DNA of 64,000 nt from Pseudomonas sichuanensis (GTDB lineage Bacteria; Pseudomonadota; Gammaproteobacteria; Pseudomonadales; Pseudomonadaceae), in contig NZ_QKVM01000023.1 of assembly GCF_003231305.1 (NCBI RefSeq), positions 1-64,000 of the forward strand. Direction: 5' to 3'. The notes under the pieces were generated by a model. That model was not told the DNA's origin. It did not search any database and worked only from the letters and a program-made list of their open reading frames with translations. Position numbers and translations under genes: made by a program. Positions 1 to 9,220 of this stretch are shown here, piece after piece. The first letter of the stretch is position 1. Each line of letters begins with the position of its first letter.

Positions 1-44
1 CGATGCATTTCGGAGGAGCGGTCCGGTTTTTTTGGTTGTCCATG

Positions 45-58
45 CTTGTACATACAAG
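45..58. promoter_or_regulatory. HutC-type operator upstream of hutU
   Basis: CTTGTACATACAAG is an inverted repeat with perfect 6-bp arms (CTTGTA/TACAAG) around a 2-bp centre, about 70 bp upstream of hutU. It resembles the dyad described for the GntR-family repressor HutC, which is released by urocanate. The position suits repression of hutU-hutG. A TATAGC hexamer at 73-78 could be part of the promoter, but I cannot place a convincing -35 element. HutC itself would lie left of the window. Confidence 0.7.
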
Positions 59-125
59 TAAAGATGTGTTTGTATAGCACCACGACACACACACATGCCG
101 TCGCATGACCGCAGAGGACATCCCC

Positions 126-1799
126 GTGACTGACAACAACAAATACCGTGACGTTGAAATCCGTGCCCCGCGTGGCAACAAGCTGACCGCCAAGAGCTGG
201 CTGACCGAAGCGCCGCTGCGCATGCTGATGAACAACCTCGACCCGCAGGTCGCCGAAAACCCCAAGGAACTGGTGGTGTACGGCGGCATCGGCCGTGCCG
301 CGCGTAACTGGGAGTGCTACGACAAGATCGTCGAGACCCTGACCCGCCTGGAAGACGACGAAACCCTGCTGGTGCAGTCGGGCAAGCCGGTCGGTGTGTT
401 CAAGACCCACAGCAACGCCCCGCGCGTGCTGATCGCCAACTCCAACCTGGTACCGCACTGGGCCAACTGGGAACACTTCAACGAGCTGGATGCCAAGGGC
501 CTGGCCATGTACGGCCAGATGACCGCCGGCAGCTGGATCTACATCGGCAGCCAGGGCATCGTCCAGGGCACCTACGAAACCTTCGTCGAAGCCGGCCGCC
601 AGCACTACAATGGCAGCCTGAAAGGCAAGTGGGTACTGACTGCCGGCCTGGGCGGCATGGGCGGTGCCCAGCCACTGGCCGCCACCCTGGCCGGAGCCTG
701 CTCGTTGAACATCGAATGCCAGCAGAGCCGCATCGATTTCCGCCTGGAAACCCGCTACGTCGATGAACAGGCCACTGACCTCGACGACGCCCTGGCCCGC
801 ATCGCCAAGTACACCGCCGAAGGCAAGGCCATCTCCATCGCCCTGCACGGCAACGCCGCCGAAATCCTGCCGGAGCTGGTCAAGCGTGGCGTGCGCCCGG
901 ACATGGTCACCGACCAGACCAGCGCCCACGACCCGCTCAACGGCTACCTGCCGGCTGGCTGGACCTGGGAACAGTACCGCGACCGCGCGGTGACCGACCC
1001 GGCTGGCGTGGTCAAGGCCGCCAAGCAATCGATGGCCGTGCACGTGCAAGCCATGCTCGACTTCCAGAAGCAGGGCATCCCGACCTTCGACTACGGCAAC
1101 AACATCCGCCAGATGGCCAAGGAAGAAGGCGTAGCCAACGCCTTCGACTTCCCAGGCTTCGTTCCGGCCTATATCCGCCCGCTGTTCTGCCGCGGTGTCG
1201 GCCCGTTCCGTTGGGCTGCGCTGTCCGGTGACGCCGAGGACATCTACAAGACCGACGCCAAGGTCAAGGAACTGATCCCGGACGACGCCCACCTGCACCG
1301 CTGGCTGGACATGGCCCGCGAGCGCATCAGCTTCCAGGGCCTGCCGGCCCGTATCTGCTGGGTTGGCCTGGGCCTGCGCGCCAAGCTGGGCCTGGCCTTC
1401 AACGAAATGGTCCGCAGCGGCGAGCTGTCGGCGCCGGTCGTCATCGGCCGCGACCACCTGGATTCGGGCTCGGTATCCAGCCCCAACCGTGAAACCGAAG
1501 CCATGCGCGACGGCTCCGATGCAGTCTCCGACTGGCCACTGCTCAACGCCCTGCTCAACACCGCAGGCGGCGCCACCTGGGTTTCGCTGCACCACGGCGG
1601 TGGCGTGGGCATGGGCTTCTCCCAGCACTCGGGCATGGTCATCGTCTGTGACGGTACCGACGAGGCGGCCGAGCGGATCGCCCGCGTACTGACCAACGAC
1701 CCGGGCACCGGCGTGATGCGCCACGCCGATGCCGGTTACCAGATCGCCATCGACTGCGCCAAGGAGCAGGGCCTCGACCTGCCAATGATCACCGGCTGA
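126..1799 (+). CDS. hutU: Urocanate hydratase (urocanase)
   Basis: Cytoplasmic NAD+-dependent urocanase, second step of histidine degradation (urocanate to 4-imidazolone-5-propionate). It has 557 residues, the full family length. A glycine-rich GLGGMGGAQ stretch near residues 174-182 is the NAD-binding region. Cys411 in RICWVGLG corresponds to the catalytic-region Cys410 of P. putida urocanase when Met1 is not counted. The GTG at 126 is preferred over the ATG at 105 because AGAGGA lies just upstream of it and the protein then begins MTDNNKYRD like known orthologues. It is the first gene of a + strand hut cluster behind a HutC-like operator. An AACAACAA motif in codons 4-6 suggests Crc/Hfq translational control. 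Confidence 0.97.
   Translation: MTDNNKYRDVEIRAPRGNKLTAKSWLTEAPLRMLMNNLDPQVAENPKELVVYGGIGRAARNWECYDKIVETLTRLEDDETLLVQSGKPVGVFKTHSNAPRVLIANSNLVPHWANWEHFNELDAKGLAMYGQMTAGSWIYIGSQGIVQGTYETFVEAGRQHYNGSLKGKWVLTAGLGGMGGAQPLAATLAGACSLNIECQQSRIDFRLETRYVDEQATDLDDALARIAKYTAEGKAISIALHGNAAEILPELVKRGVRPDMVTDQTSAHDPLNGYLPAGWTWEQYRDRAVTDPAGVVKAAKQSMAVHVQAMLDFQKQGIPTFDYGNNIRQMAKEEGVANAFDFPGFVPAYIRPLFCRGVGPFRWAALSGDAEDIYKTDAKVKELIPDDAHLHRWLDMARERISFQGLPARICWVGLGLRAKLGLAFNEMVRSGELSAPVVIGRDHLDSGSVSSPNRETEAMRDGSDAVSDWPLLNALLNTAGGATWVSLHHGGGVGMGFSQHSGMVIVCDGTDEAAERIARVLTNDPGTGVMRHADAGYQIAIDCAKEQGLDLPMITG
135..142 (+). promoter_or_regulatory. Candidate Crc/Hfq (AANAANAA) site in hutU
   Basis: AACAACAA lies 9 nt after the start of hutU. 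It matches the AANAANAA target bound by Hfq with Crc in Pseudomonas catabolite repression, and its position near the start codon is typical. It would block hutU translation when preferred carbon sources are present. No binding data are available here. Confidence 0.55.
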
Positions 1800-1838
1800 T
1801 TGCCGCGCTTTGGATCGCACCCCACAAGGGTGATACTG

Positions 1839-1849
1839 AACAACAAGAA
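1839..1849 (+). promoter_or_regulatory. Overlapping AANAANAA motifs between hutU and hutH
   Basis: AACAACAAGAA contains two overlapping AANAANAA matches in the 108-bp hutU-hutH gap, about 60 nt before hutH. It could be a secondary Hfq/Crc binding platform on the polycistronic mRNA. The distance from the start codon weakens the case. Confidence 0.35.
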
Positions 1850-1907
1850 GTGGCCTGCGGGCACCCTGAACACAGGGCCTGCGGCCACAAGCGATTGGAG
1901 TAGCGAA

Positions 1908-3440
1908 GTGACCGAACTGACCCTCAAGCCTGGCACCCTGACCCTGGCCCAGCTGCGCGCCATCCATGCAGCGCCCGTGCGCCTGCAACTGGATGCCAGC
2001 GCCGCCCCGGCCATCGACGCCAGCGTCGCCTGCGTCGAGCAGATCATTGCCGAAGACCGCACCGCCTACGGCATCAACACCGGTTTCGGCCTGCTGGCCT
2101 CGACCCGCATCGCCAGCCATGACCTGGAAAACCTGCAGCGCTCGCTGGTGCTGTCCCACGCCGCCGGTATCGGCGCGCCGCTGGACGACGACCTGGTGCG
2201 CCTGATCATGGTGCTGAAGATCAACAGCCTCAGCCGTGGTTTCTCCGGCATCCGCCGCAAAGTCATCGATGCCCTGATCGCCCTGGTCAACGCCGAAGTC
2301 TACCCACACATCCCGCTCAAAGGTTCGGTCGGCGCCTCCGGCGACCTTGCCCCGCTGGCGCACATGTCGCTGGTGCTGCTGGGCGAAGGCAAGGCCCGCT
2401 ACAAGGGCCAGTGGCTGAACGCTACCGAGGCCCTGGCCGTTGCCGGCCTGGAGCCGCTGACCCTGGCTGCGAAAGAGGGCCTGGCCCTGCTCAACGGCAC
2501 CCAGGCTTCCACCGCCTACGCCCTGCGCGGCCTGTTCCAGGCCGAAGACCTGTACGCCGCGGCCATCGCCTGTGGTGGCCTGAGCGTTGAGGCGGCACTG
2601 GGTTCGCGTTCGCCGTTCGACGCCCGTATCCATGAAGTGCGTGGCCAGCGTGGCCAGATCGACACCGCCGCCTGCTTCCGCGACCTGCTGGGCGATTCCA
2701 GTGAAGTGTCGCTGTCGCACAAGAACTGCGACAAAGTCCAGGACCCGTACTCCCTGCGCTGCCAGCCACAGGTCATGGGCGCTTGCCTGACCCAGATCCG
2801 CCAGGCCGCCGAAGTGCTGGGCATCGAAGCCAACGCCGTGTCGGACAACCCGCTGGTATTCGCCGCCGAAGGCGACGTGATCTCCGGTGGCAACTTCCAC
2901 GCGGAGCCAGTGGCCATGGCCGCCGACAACCTGGCCCTGGCCATCGCCGAGATCGGTTCGCTGAGCGAACGCCGCATCTCGTTGATGATGGACAAGCACA
3001 TGTCCCAGCTGCCGCCATTCCTGGTGGAAAACGGTGGGGTCAACTCCGGCTTCATGATCGCCCAAGTCACCGCCGCCGCGCTGGCCAGCGAGAACAAGGC
3101 GCTGTCGCACCCGCACAGCGTTGACAGCCTGCCAACCTCGGCCAACCAGGAAGACCACGTGTCTATGGCGCCGGCTGCCGGCAAGCGCCTGTGGGAAATG
3201 GCCGAGAACACCCGCGGCGTGCTGGCCATCGAATGGCTGGGCGCTTGCCAGGGCCTGGACCTGCGCAAGGGGCTGAAGACCTCCGCCAAGCTGGAGCAGG
3301 CGCGTCATGCCCTGCGCCGTGAAGTGCCGCACTATGACCGCGACCGCTTCTTCTCGCCGGACATCGAGGCAGCCGCCGCGCTGCTGGCCCAAGGCACCTT
3401 GACCGGCCTGCTGCCGGCGGGCGTCCTGCCAAGCCTGTAA
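1908..3440 (+). CDS. hutH: Histidine ammonia-lyase (histidase)
   Basis: Deaminates L-histidine to trans-urocanate and ammonia, the first step of the pathway, as a cytoplasmic tetramer. The 510-residue length is typical. The self-processing Ala-Ser-Gly that forms the MIO electrophile is at residues 143-145 in [14 protein letters not shown]. The family tyrosine and Asn-rich motifs ([16 protein letters not shown]) are present. The GTG at 1908 follows GGAG and gives MTELTLKPG, as in P. putida histidase; upstream in-frame codons have no such support. It follows hutU after 108 bp and is followed by a hairpin and a REP pair, which may set its mRNA level apart from the permease. Confidence 0.97.
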   Translation: MTELTLKPGTLTLAQLRAIHAAPVRLQLDASAAPAIDASVACVEQIIAEDRTAYGINTGFGLLASTRIASHDLENLQRSLVLSHAAGIGAPLDDDLVRLIMVLKINSLSRGFSGIRRKVIDALIALVNAEVYPHIPLKGSVGASGDLAPLAHMSLVLLGEGKARYKGQWLNATEALAVAGLEPLTLAAKEGLALLNGTQASTAYALRGLFQAEDLYAAAIACGGLSVEAALGSRSPFDARIHEVRGQRGQIDTAACFRDLLGDSSEVSLSHKNCDKVQDPYSLRCQPQVMGACLTQIRQAAEVLGIEANAVSDNPLVFAAEGDVISGGNFHAEPVAMAADNLALAIAEIGSLSERRISLMMDKHMSQLPPFLVENGGVNSGFMIAQVTAAALASENKALSHPHSVDSLPTSANQEDHVSMAPAAGKRLWEMAENTRGVLAIEWLGACQGLDLRKGLKTSAKLEQARHALRREVPHYDRDRFFSPDIEAAAALLAQGTLTGLLPAGVLPSL

Positions 3441-3448
3441 TGCCTTCG

Positions 3449-3467
3449 GGGGCCGCTTTGCGGCCCC
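3449..3467 (+). terminator. Hairpin after hutH (possible attenuator)
   Basis: GGGGCCGC (3449-3456), loop TTT, GCGGCCCC (3460-3467) begins 8 bp after the hutH stop. The stem is very stable but lacks a U-run, so it may stabilise the mRNA 3' end or reduce read-through into the permease gene rather than act as a full terminator. Confidence 0.45.
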
Positions 3468-3533
3468 TTCGCGGGTAAACCCGCTCCCACAGGTTCAGCG
3501 CAACCTCTGTGGGAGCGGGTTTACCCGCGAAGG
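3466..3533. repeat. Paired REP element, GGGTAAACCC core
   Basis: Two inverted copies of a P. putida-type REP (3466-3492 and 3507-3533), each with core GCGGGTAAACCCGC and GCTCCCACAG flank, separated by 14 bp. They lie inside the hut cluster between hutH and the permease gene. Confidence 0.9.
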
Positions 3534-3569
3534 GTTGCGCAGCAGACCCCATCCAGACATCACGACCAC

Positions 3570-3577
3570 AAGAACAA
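3570..3577 (+). promoter_or_regulatory. Candidate Crc/Hfq site before the hut permease
   Basis: AAGAACAA matches AANAANAA and sits immediately upstream of the AGGGA ribosome-binding site of the gene starting at 3592. Hfq/Crc bound here could occlude ribosomes. It is the third such motif in the cluster. Confidence 0.5.
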
Positions 3578-3591
3578 TATAGGGACGTGAC

Positions 3592-4995
3592 ATGCAACAA
3601 GCTCAAGGCCTCACCCGCGGGCTATCTGCCCGGCATATCCGTTTCATGGCGCTCGGTTCGGCAATCGGTACCGGGCTTTTCTACGGTTCCGCCTCGGCCA
3701 TCCAGATGGCCGGGCCCGCCGTGCTGCTGGCCTACCTGATCGGTGGCGCCGCCGTCTTCATGGTCATGCGCGCCCTCGGCGAGATGGCCGTGCACAACCC
3801 GGTGGCCGGCTCCTTCGGCCACTACGCCAGTACCTACCTCGGTCCCATGGCCGGCTTCATCCTCGGTTGGACCTACGCCTTCGAGATGGTCATCGTCGCC
3901 ATCGCCGACGTGACCGCCTTCGGTATCTACATGGGCTTCTGGTTCCCCGAAGTCGCCCGCTGGATCTGGGTGCTGGGCATCGTGTTCCTGATCGGCGGCC
4001 TGAACCTGTGCAACGTCAAGGTGTTCGGCGAGATGGAGTTCTGGCTGTCGCTGCTCAAGGTCGGCGCCATCGTCGCGATGATCCTCGCAGGCCTTGGGAT
4101 CATGGCCTTCGGTTTCAGCCAGGTGGGCAGCGGCCACGCGGTCGGCGTGAGCAACCTGTTCGAGCATGGCGGCTTCATGCCCAATGGCGTCAGCGGCCTG
4201 ATCGCCTCGTTCGCCGTGGTGATGTTCGCCTTCGGCGGCATCGAGATCATCGGCGTTACCGCCGGTGAGGCGAAAGACCCGCAACGCGTCATCCCCAAGG
4301 CGATCAACGCCGTGCCGCTGCGCATCCTGCTGTTCTACGTGCTGACCCTGTTCGTGCTGATGTGCCTGTACCCCTGGCCGCAGATCGGCAGCCAAGGCAG
4401 CCCGTTCGTGCAGATCTTCAGCAACCTGGGGATCGGCTCGGCGGCAGCGGTGCTCAACGTAGTGGTGATTTCGGCTGCCATTTCGGCGATCAACAGCGAC
4501 ATCTTCGGCGCTGGCCGCATGATGTACGGCCTGTCCCAGCACGGCCAGGCGCCGCGTGGCTTCGGCAAGCTGTCCAAGCACGGCGTGCCGTGGATGACCG
4601 TGGTCGTCATGGGCGGGGCGCTGCTGATCGGCGTGCTGCTCAACTACCTGATCCCGGAAAACGTGTTCCTGCTGATCGCTTCCATCGCCACCTTCGCTAC
4701 CGTGTGGGTCTGGCTGATGATCCTGGTCACCCAGGTGGCCATGCGTCGCAGCATGAGCCGTGAGCAGGTGGCACAACTGAAATTCCCGGTACCGTTCTGG
4801 CCCTATGGCCCGGCCCTGGCCATTGCCTTCATGGTGTTCATCTTCGGTGTGCTCGGTTACTTCCCGGATACCCAGGCGGCATTGATCGTCGGCGTGATCT
4901 GGGTGGTGTTCCTGGTCGCCTCCTACCTGCTGTGGTGCAAGCCGCGCGCAGGGCAGGGCGGGTCGGCCCAGGCAGCGGCCGAGCTGCACCGCTAG
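3592..4995 (+). CDS. hutT: Amino acid permease, probable histidine transporter
   Basis: 467-residue inner-membrane protein of the APC superfamily, amino acid transporter (AAT) group. The N-terminal [15 protein letters not shown] signature of TM1 is near residues 20-35, about 12 hydrophobic helices follow, and the conserved [13 protein letters not shown] segment lies near residue 210. AGGGACG precedes the ATG. Its place between hutH and hutI makes histidine uptake the likeliest role. Orthologues are also annotated as proline-specific permease (ProY), so the substrate is inferred from context. A REP pair and a Crc-like motif precede it; hutI follows after 15 bp. Confidence 0.85.
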   Translation: MQQAQGLTRGLSARHIRFMALGSAIGTGLFYGSASAIQMAGPAVLLAYLIGGAAVFMVMRALGEMAVHNPVAGSFGHYASTYLGPMAGFILGWTYAFEMVIVAIADVTAFGIYMGFWFPEVARWIWVLGIVFLIGGLNLCNVKVFGEMEFWLSLLKVGAIVAMILAGLGIMAFGFSQVGSGHAVGVSNLFEHGGFMPNGVSGLIASFAVVMFAFGGIEIIGVTAGEAKDPQRVIPKAINAVPLRILLFYVLTLFVLMCLYPWPQIGSQGSPFVQIFSNLGIGSAAAVLNVVVISAAISAINSDIFGAGRMMYGLSQHGQAPRGFGKLSKHGVPWMTVVVMGGALLIGVLLNYLIPENVFLLIASIATFATVWVWLMILVTQVAMRRSMSREQVAQLKFPVPFWPYGPALAIAFMVFIFGVLGYFPDTQAALIVGVIWVVFLVASYLLWCKPRAGQGGSAQAAAELHR

Positions 4996-5010
4996 TTCAG
5001 GAGATTGCAA

Positions 5011-6216
5011 ATGAGAACCCTCTGGCAGCACTGCCATGCAGCAACCATGGCCGAGGGCCGTTACTCGATCATCGAGGACGCGGCCATCGTCACCCGCGAC
5101 GGGTTGATCGAATGGATCGGCCCACGGGGTGAACTGCCGCCGGTTGCGGCCGAGCGTACGGTGGACCTGGGCTATGCCTGGGTCACCCCCGGCTTGATCG
5201 ACTGCCACAGCCACGCGGTATTCGGTGGCAACCGCAGCGGTGAGTTCGAGCAGCGCCTGCAGGGCGTCAGCTACGCCGAGATCGCCGCCCAGGGCGGCGG
5301 CATCGCCAGCACCGTGCGGGCTACCCGCGCGGCCAGCGAGGACGAACTGTTCGCCAGTGGCCGGCAGCGGGTGCTGGCGCTCATGCGCGATGGCGTCACC
5401 ACCCTCGAGATCAAATCCGGCTACGGCCTGGACCTGGCCAACGAGCGCAAGATGCTGCGCGTGGCCCGGCGCCTGGGCGAAGCGCTGCCACTGACCGTGC
5501 GCAGCACCTGCCTGGCGGCCCATGCGCTACCGCCGGAGTACGCGGGCAGGGCGGACGACTACATCGCCCACATCTGCGACGAAATGCTCCCGGCGCTGGC
5601 GGCTGAGGGCCTGGTGGATGCGGTGGATGCGTTCTGCGAACACCTGGCGTTCTCCCCGGCCCAGGTCGAACGCCTGTTCATCAAGGCGCGAGAGCTAGGG
5701 CTGCCGGTCAAGCTGCATGCCGAGCAGCTGTCGTCACTGCATGGCTCGAGCCTGGCGGCGCGTTACCAGGCGCTGTCGGCCGACCACCTGGAGTTCATGA
5801 CCGAGGAAGACGCCATCGCCATGGCCGAGGCCGGCACCGTTGCCGTGCTGCTGCCGGGGGCCTTCTACTTCCTGCGTGAAACCCAGCTGCCACCCATGGA
5901 GGCCCTGCGCCGCCATGGGGTGAAGATCGCCCTGGCCAGCGACCTCAACCCAGGCACATCGCCGGGGCTGTCACTGCGCCTGATGCTGAACATGGGTTGC
6001 ACCTGTTTCCGCATGACCCCGGAAGAGGCGCTGGCCGGCGTCACCGTGCATGCCGCCACGGCACTGGGCCTGGGCGACAGCCATGGCTCGCTGGAAGCCG
6101 GCAAGGTGGCCGACTTCGTCGCCTGGCAGATCGAGCGCCCCGCCGACCTCAGCTACTGGCTCGGCGGCGACCTGCCCAAGCGCGTGGTGCGCCTGGGTCA
6201 CGAGATAAACCACTGA
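5011..6216 (+). CDS. hutI: Imidazolonepropionase
   Basis: Metal-dependent amidohydrolase that hydrolyses 4-imidazolone-5-propionate to N-formimino-L-glutamate, third step of histidine breakdown. 401 residues, full family length. The metal-binding His-x-His is His66/His68 ([10 protein letters not shown]); HAEQLSS and the ASDLNPGT segment near the C-terminus supply the other active-site residues. ATG 5011 is chosen over TTG 5005 because AGGAGA ends 6 nt before it. It is tightly coupled to the permease upstream and to hutG downstream (10-bp gap). Confidence 0.97.
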   Translation: MRTLWQHCHAATMAEGRYSIIEDAAIVTRDGLIEWIGPRGELPPVAAERTVDLGYAWVTPGLIDCHSHAVFGGNRSGEFEQRLQGVSYAEIAAQGGGIASTVRATRAASEDELFASGRQRVLALMRDGVTTLEIKSGYGLDLANERKMLRVARRLGEALPLTVRSTCLAAHALPPEYAGRADDYIAHICDEMLPALAAEGLVDAVDAFCEHLAFSPAQVERLFIKARELGLPVKLHAEQLSSLHGSSLAARYQALSADHLEFMTEEDAIAMAEAGTVAVLLPGAFYFLRETQLPPMEALRRHGVKIALASDLNPGTSPGLSLRLMLNMGCTCFRMTPEEALAGVTVHAATALGLGDSHGSLEAGKVADFVAWQIERPADLSYWLGGDLPKRVVRLGHEINH

Positions 6217-6226
6217 GCGAGGCGAC

Positions 6227-7042
6227 ATGGACAAGGTATTGAGTTTCCATCAGGGCCGCCTGCCGCTGTTGATCAGCATGCCCCATGCCGGGCTTGGCCT
6301 GACCGACGCGGTGCGCGATGGCCTGGTCGACGCGGCGCGCAGCCTGCCCGACACCGATTGGCATATTCCGCAGTTGTACGACTTTGCCCGCGAGTTGGGG
6401 GGCAGCGTGGTGGCAGCGGAGTATTCGCGGTTCGTCATCGACCTGAACCGGCCGGATGACGACAAGCCGTTGTACGCCGGCGCCACTACCGGGTTGTATC
6501 CGGCGACGCTGTTCGAGGGGGAGCCGTTGTTCAAGGAAGGCCAGGCGCCCAGTCCTGAGCAGCGGGGCGTGTACCTGGAGCAGATCTGGCGGCCGTACCA
6601 CGACACGATTCGACGCGAGCTGGCGCGGATGCGTGAAGAGTTTGGTTATGCGTTGTTGTGGGATGCGCACTCGATCCGGTCGGTGATCCCGCATCTGTTT
6701 GACGGCAAGTTGCCGGACTTCAACCTGGGGACCTTCAATGGCGCCAGTTGCGATCCGGTATTGGCTGAGCGGCTGCAGGGTGTTTGTGCCGAGTTCCCGG
6801 CCTACAGCCATGTGCTCAATGGCCGCTTCAAGGGTGGGCATATCACTCGCCATTACGGTGATCCGGCCAACCATATCCATGCGGTGCAGCTGGAGCTGGG
6901 GCAGTGCACCTATATGAATGAGGTGGAACCGTTCGGCTATCGCGAAGATCTGGCGCAGCCGACGCAGGTGGTGCTCAAGCGCCTGTTGGAGACGGTGCTG
7001 GCGTGGGGTGAGGAGCGGTACCAAGGTGGTTCGCGAGGGTAG
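6227..7042 (+). CDS. hutG: N-formylglutamate amidohydrolase
   Basis: Zinc-type FGase-family hydrolase (PF05013) that cleaves N-formyl-L-glutamate to glutamate and formate. It is the final step of the five-step Pseudomonas hut route; the intervening formiminoglutamate deiminase HutF is not in the window. 271 residues. Family motifs visible are SMPHAGLGL near residue 18, FVIDLNRP near residue 68 and LWDAHSIRS near residue 145. It starts 10 bp after hutI with a GAGGCG ribosome-binding site and ends the cluster. Synonymous codon use is more T-ending than in hutUHI. Confidence 0.95.
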   Translation: MDKVLSFHQGRLPLLISMPHAGLGLTDAVRDGLVDAARSLPDTDWHIPQLYDFARELGGSVVAAEYSRFVIDLNRPDDDKPLYAGATTGLYPATLFEGEPLFKEGQAPSPEQRGVYLEQIWRPYHDTIRRELARMREEFGYALLWDAHSIRSVIPHLFDGKLPDFNLGTFNGASCDPVLAERLQGVCAEFPAYSHVLNGRFKGGHITRHYGDPANHIHAVQLELGQCTYMNEVEPFGYREDLAQPTQVVLKRLLETVLAWGEERYQGGSRG

Positions 7043-7050
7043 GGCGTTTT

Positions 7051-7402
7051 ATCGCGTCAGGGCTGGCAGGTGTTCGCCGCAAGCCTTGCAGCGCCTATGA
7101 GATCGAGCGCCGCCCGCGCGGCGCTTCGCGGGTAAACCCGCTCCCACAGTTTGTTTCGGGCCAGTCTCTCCTGGGCCATTACCTGGTCCGCCCTGTGGGC
7201 ACGACGCGGTAGTGAGGTGGGCGCCACTGGCGTCTCACCTGACTTGAGGCATGCACCAAGGCGGGCAGCGGTACCCTCACAGGCATAATTGGCCCGAAAC
7301 AGATGTGGGAGCGGGTTTACCCGCGAAGCGCCGCGCGGGCGGCGCTCGATCTCGAGGGCGCTGAAGATCCCTTGTCGAACACCTGCCAGCCCTGACGCAA
7401 TC
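7051..7402. repeat. 350-bp compound inverted repeat built around REP cores
   Basis: The 509-bp hutG-pip gap holds no gene that I can support. Two arms of about 115 bp (7051-7164 and 7287-7402) are near-identical in inverted orientation. Each contains, from outside inwards, GCGTCAGGGCTGGCAGGTGTTCG (split here as GCGTCAGGGC and TGGCAGGTGTTCG), a stretch ending GATCGAGCGCCGCC, a GCGGGTAAACCCGC REP core with GCTCCCACA, and TGTTTCGGGCCA. The 120-bp centre contains its own hairpin around 7213-7242. Homology extends well beyond the usual 35-bp REP. Confidence 0.85.
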
Positions 7403-7551
7403 CAAAACCATGCCCTCCAAAGCATCACGCCCCACCATTCCCCCATCCCCAACAACCCCAAAACCCCGACGTTTCACACGGACACATGCTCTGCGCGCAA
7501 TTCAGGTTTATGATGCCCAACGGCAGAATAATTCCTCACACGGAGTGCGCA

Positions 7552-8523
7552 ATGCAGACCCTCTACCCGCAGATCAAACCCTACGCCCGGCACGATCTGG
7601 CCGTGGAAGCGCCGCATGTGCTGTATGTCGATGAAAGCGGCTCGCCGGAAGGTCTGCCGGTGGTGTTCATCCACGGCGGCCCGGGCGCCGGTTGCGATGC
7701 CCAGAGCCGCTGCTACTTCGACCCCAACCTGTACCGCATCATCACCTTCGATCAGCGCGGCTGTGGCCGCTCCACGCCCCATGCGAGCCTGGAGAACAAC
7801 ACCACCTGGCACCTGGTCGAAGACCTCGAGCGTATCCGCGAGCACTTGGGGATCGACAAGTGGGTGCTGTTCGGCGGCTCCTGGGGCTCGACCCTGGCCC
7901 TGGCCTACGCCCAGACCCACCCCGAGCGCGTCCATGGCCTGATCCTGCGGGGCATCTTCCTGTGCCGCCCGCAGGAAATCAGCTGGTTCTACCAGGAAGG
8001 CGCCAGCCGCCTGTTCCCCGACTACTGGCAGGACTACATCGCGCCGATCCCGCCGGAAGAGCGCGGCGACCTGGTCACGGCTTTCCACAAGCGCCTCACC
8101 GGCAACGACCAGATCGCCCAGATGCACGCCGCCAAGGCCTGGTCGACCTGGGAAGGCCGCACCGCGACGCTGCGCCCGAACCCGCTGGTGGTCGACCGTT
8201 TCTCCGAGCCGCAACGCGCGCTGTCGATCGCGCGTATCGAATGCCACTATTTCACCAACAACGCCTTCCTCGAAGAAAACCAGCTGATCCGCGACATCCC
8301 GAAGATCGCCCACCTGCCGGCGGTGATCGTGCATGGTCGCTACGATGTGATCTGCCCGCTGGACAACGCCTGGGAGCTGCACCAGGCCTGGCCTAACAGC
8401 GAGCTCAAGGTGATTCGCGATGCCGGCCACGCCGCCTCCGAGCCAGGCATCACCGACGCCCTGGTGCGTGCCGCCGACCAGATGGCCCGGCGCCTGCTCG
8501 ACCTGCCTTTGGAAGAGGCATGA
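7552..8523 (+). CDS. pip: Proline iminopeptidase
   Basis: Alpha/beta-hydrolase (peptidase family S33) that removes N-terminal proline from peptides in the cytoplasm. 323 residues. The oxyanion HGGPGAG motif is near residues 42-48, nucleophile Ser110 lies in GGSWGS, Asp265 in GRYDVICP and His293 in AGHAASEP, forming a full catalytic triad. The ATG at 7552 ([11 protein letters not shown]) has GGAG 6 nt upstream and fits the family; in-frame starts from 7486 lack a ribosome-binding site. The stop overlaps the dtd start (ATGA), so the two are translationally coupled. Confidence 0.95.
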   Translation: MQTLYPQIKPYARHDLAVEAPHVLYVDESGSPEGLPVVFIHGGPGAGCDAQSRCYFDPNLYRIITFDQRGCGRSTPHASLENNTTWHLVEDLERIREHLGIDKWVLFGGSWGSTLALAYAQTHPERVHGLILRGIFLCRPQEISWFYQEGASRLFPDYWQDYIAPIPPEERGDLVTAFHKRLTGNDQIAQMHAAKAWSTWEGRTATLRPNPLVVDRFSEPQRALSIARIECHYFTNNAFLEENQLIRDIPKIAHLPAVIVHGRYDVICPLDNAWELHQAWPNSELKVIRDAGHAASEPGITDALVRAADQMARRLLDLPLEEA

Positions 8524-8957
8524 AGGGCCTGATCCAGCGCGTGCGCGGTGCCCGGGTCGAAGTGGCCGGGGAGATCGTCGGCGCCATCGACCAAGGCCTG
8601 CTGGCATTGGTCGCGGTCGAGCCTGAAGATTCGCCCGAGCACGCCGACAAGCTGTTGCACAAGCTGCTTAACTATCGGGTATTCAGTGACGAGCAGGGCA
8701 AGATGAACCGCTCGCTCAAGGATGTCGGCGGCGGTTTGCTGCTGGTGTCGCAGTTCACCCTGGCCGCCGACACCCGCAATGGCATGCGCCCAAGCTTTTC
8801 GACGGCCGCGCCGCCGGCCCTCGGCGCCGAGCTTTTCGACTATCTTTTGCAGCAGGCACAGCGCCAGCACCCCGAGGTGGCGAGCGGTCGCTTCGGTGCA
8901 GACATGCAGGTGCATCTGGTCAATGATGGCCCGGTAACATTTATGTTACAAATATGA
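8520..8957 (+). CDS. dtd: D-aminoacyl-tRNA deacylase
   Basis: Proofreading enzyme that hydrolyses D-aminoacyl-tRNA, and glycine mischarged on tRNA-Ala, in the cytosol. 145 residues, the standard length. Both family active-site motifs are present: SQFTL at residues 77-81 and the cross-subunit GPVT at 137-140. The ATG overlaps the pip stop by 4 bp. A strong intrinsic terminator follows immediately, ending a two-gene unit. Confidence 0.96.
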   Translation: MKGLIQRVRGARVEVAGEIVGAIDQGLLALVAVEPEDSPEHADKLLHKLLNYRVFSDEQGKMNRSLKDVGGGLLLVSQFTLAADTRNGMRPSFSTAAPPALGAELFDYLLQQAQRQHPEVASGRFGADMQVHLVNDGPVTFMLQI

Positions 8958-8964
8958 GGTCAAA

Positions 8965-8998
8965 AAACCCCTTGTTTGTATGAAAACAAGGGGTTTTG
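8965..8998. terminator. Intrinsic terminator after dtd
   Basis: AAAACCCCTTGTTT (8965-8978), 6-nt loop, AAACAAGGGGTTTT (8985-8998): a 14-bp perfect stem starting 7 bp after the dtd stop, with T- and A-tracts at its base that could work in both directions. Confidence 0.9.
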
Positions 8999-9220
8999 TA
9001 CGATAAATAGTTACTCCAGCCTGATGCGTTGTAACGCGACCTGCTGGATAATCGCGCGCTGCTTGAACCTGCGTTCGCAGGTTCGTTTCACTTTGACCCG
9101 AGTATTGTCTGGATCCGTTTGGGGAATCATTACGCCCTCACGGGGTCCGAACAGTGCTCGCCAACCCGGCATTGGTCGCTGGCCGTTGGTTTCATGATCT
9201 GTTTTCGGCGAGGATTGCTC

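Noticed and set aside
31-48. Sigma-54-like TGG...TGC upstream of hutU
   Set aside because: The GG and GC dinucleotides are 8 bp apart rather than the required 10.
3622-5523. Long open frame (over 600 codons) antisense to the hut permease and hutI
   Set aside because: High GC3 opens the antisense frame; the translation is His/Gly/Gln-rich with no family signature and lies wholly over well-supported genes.
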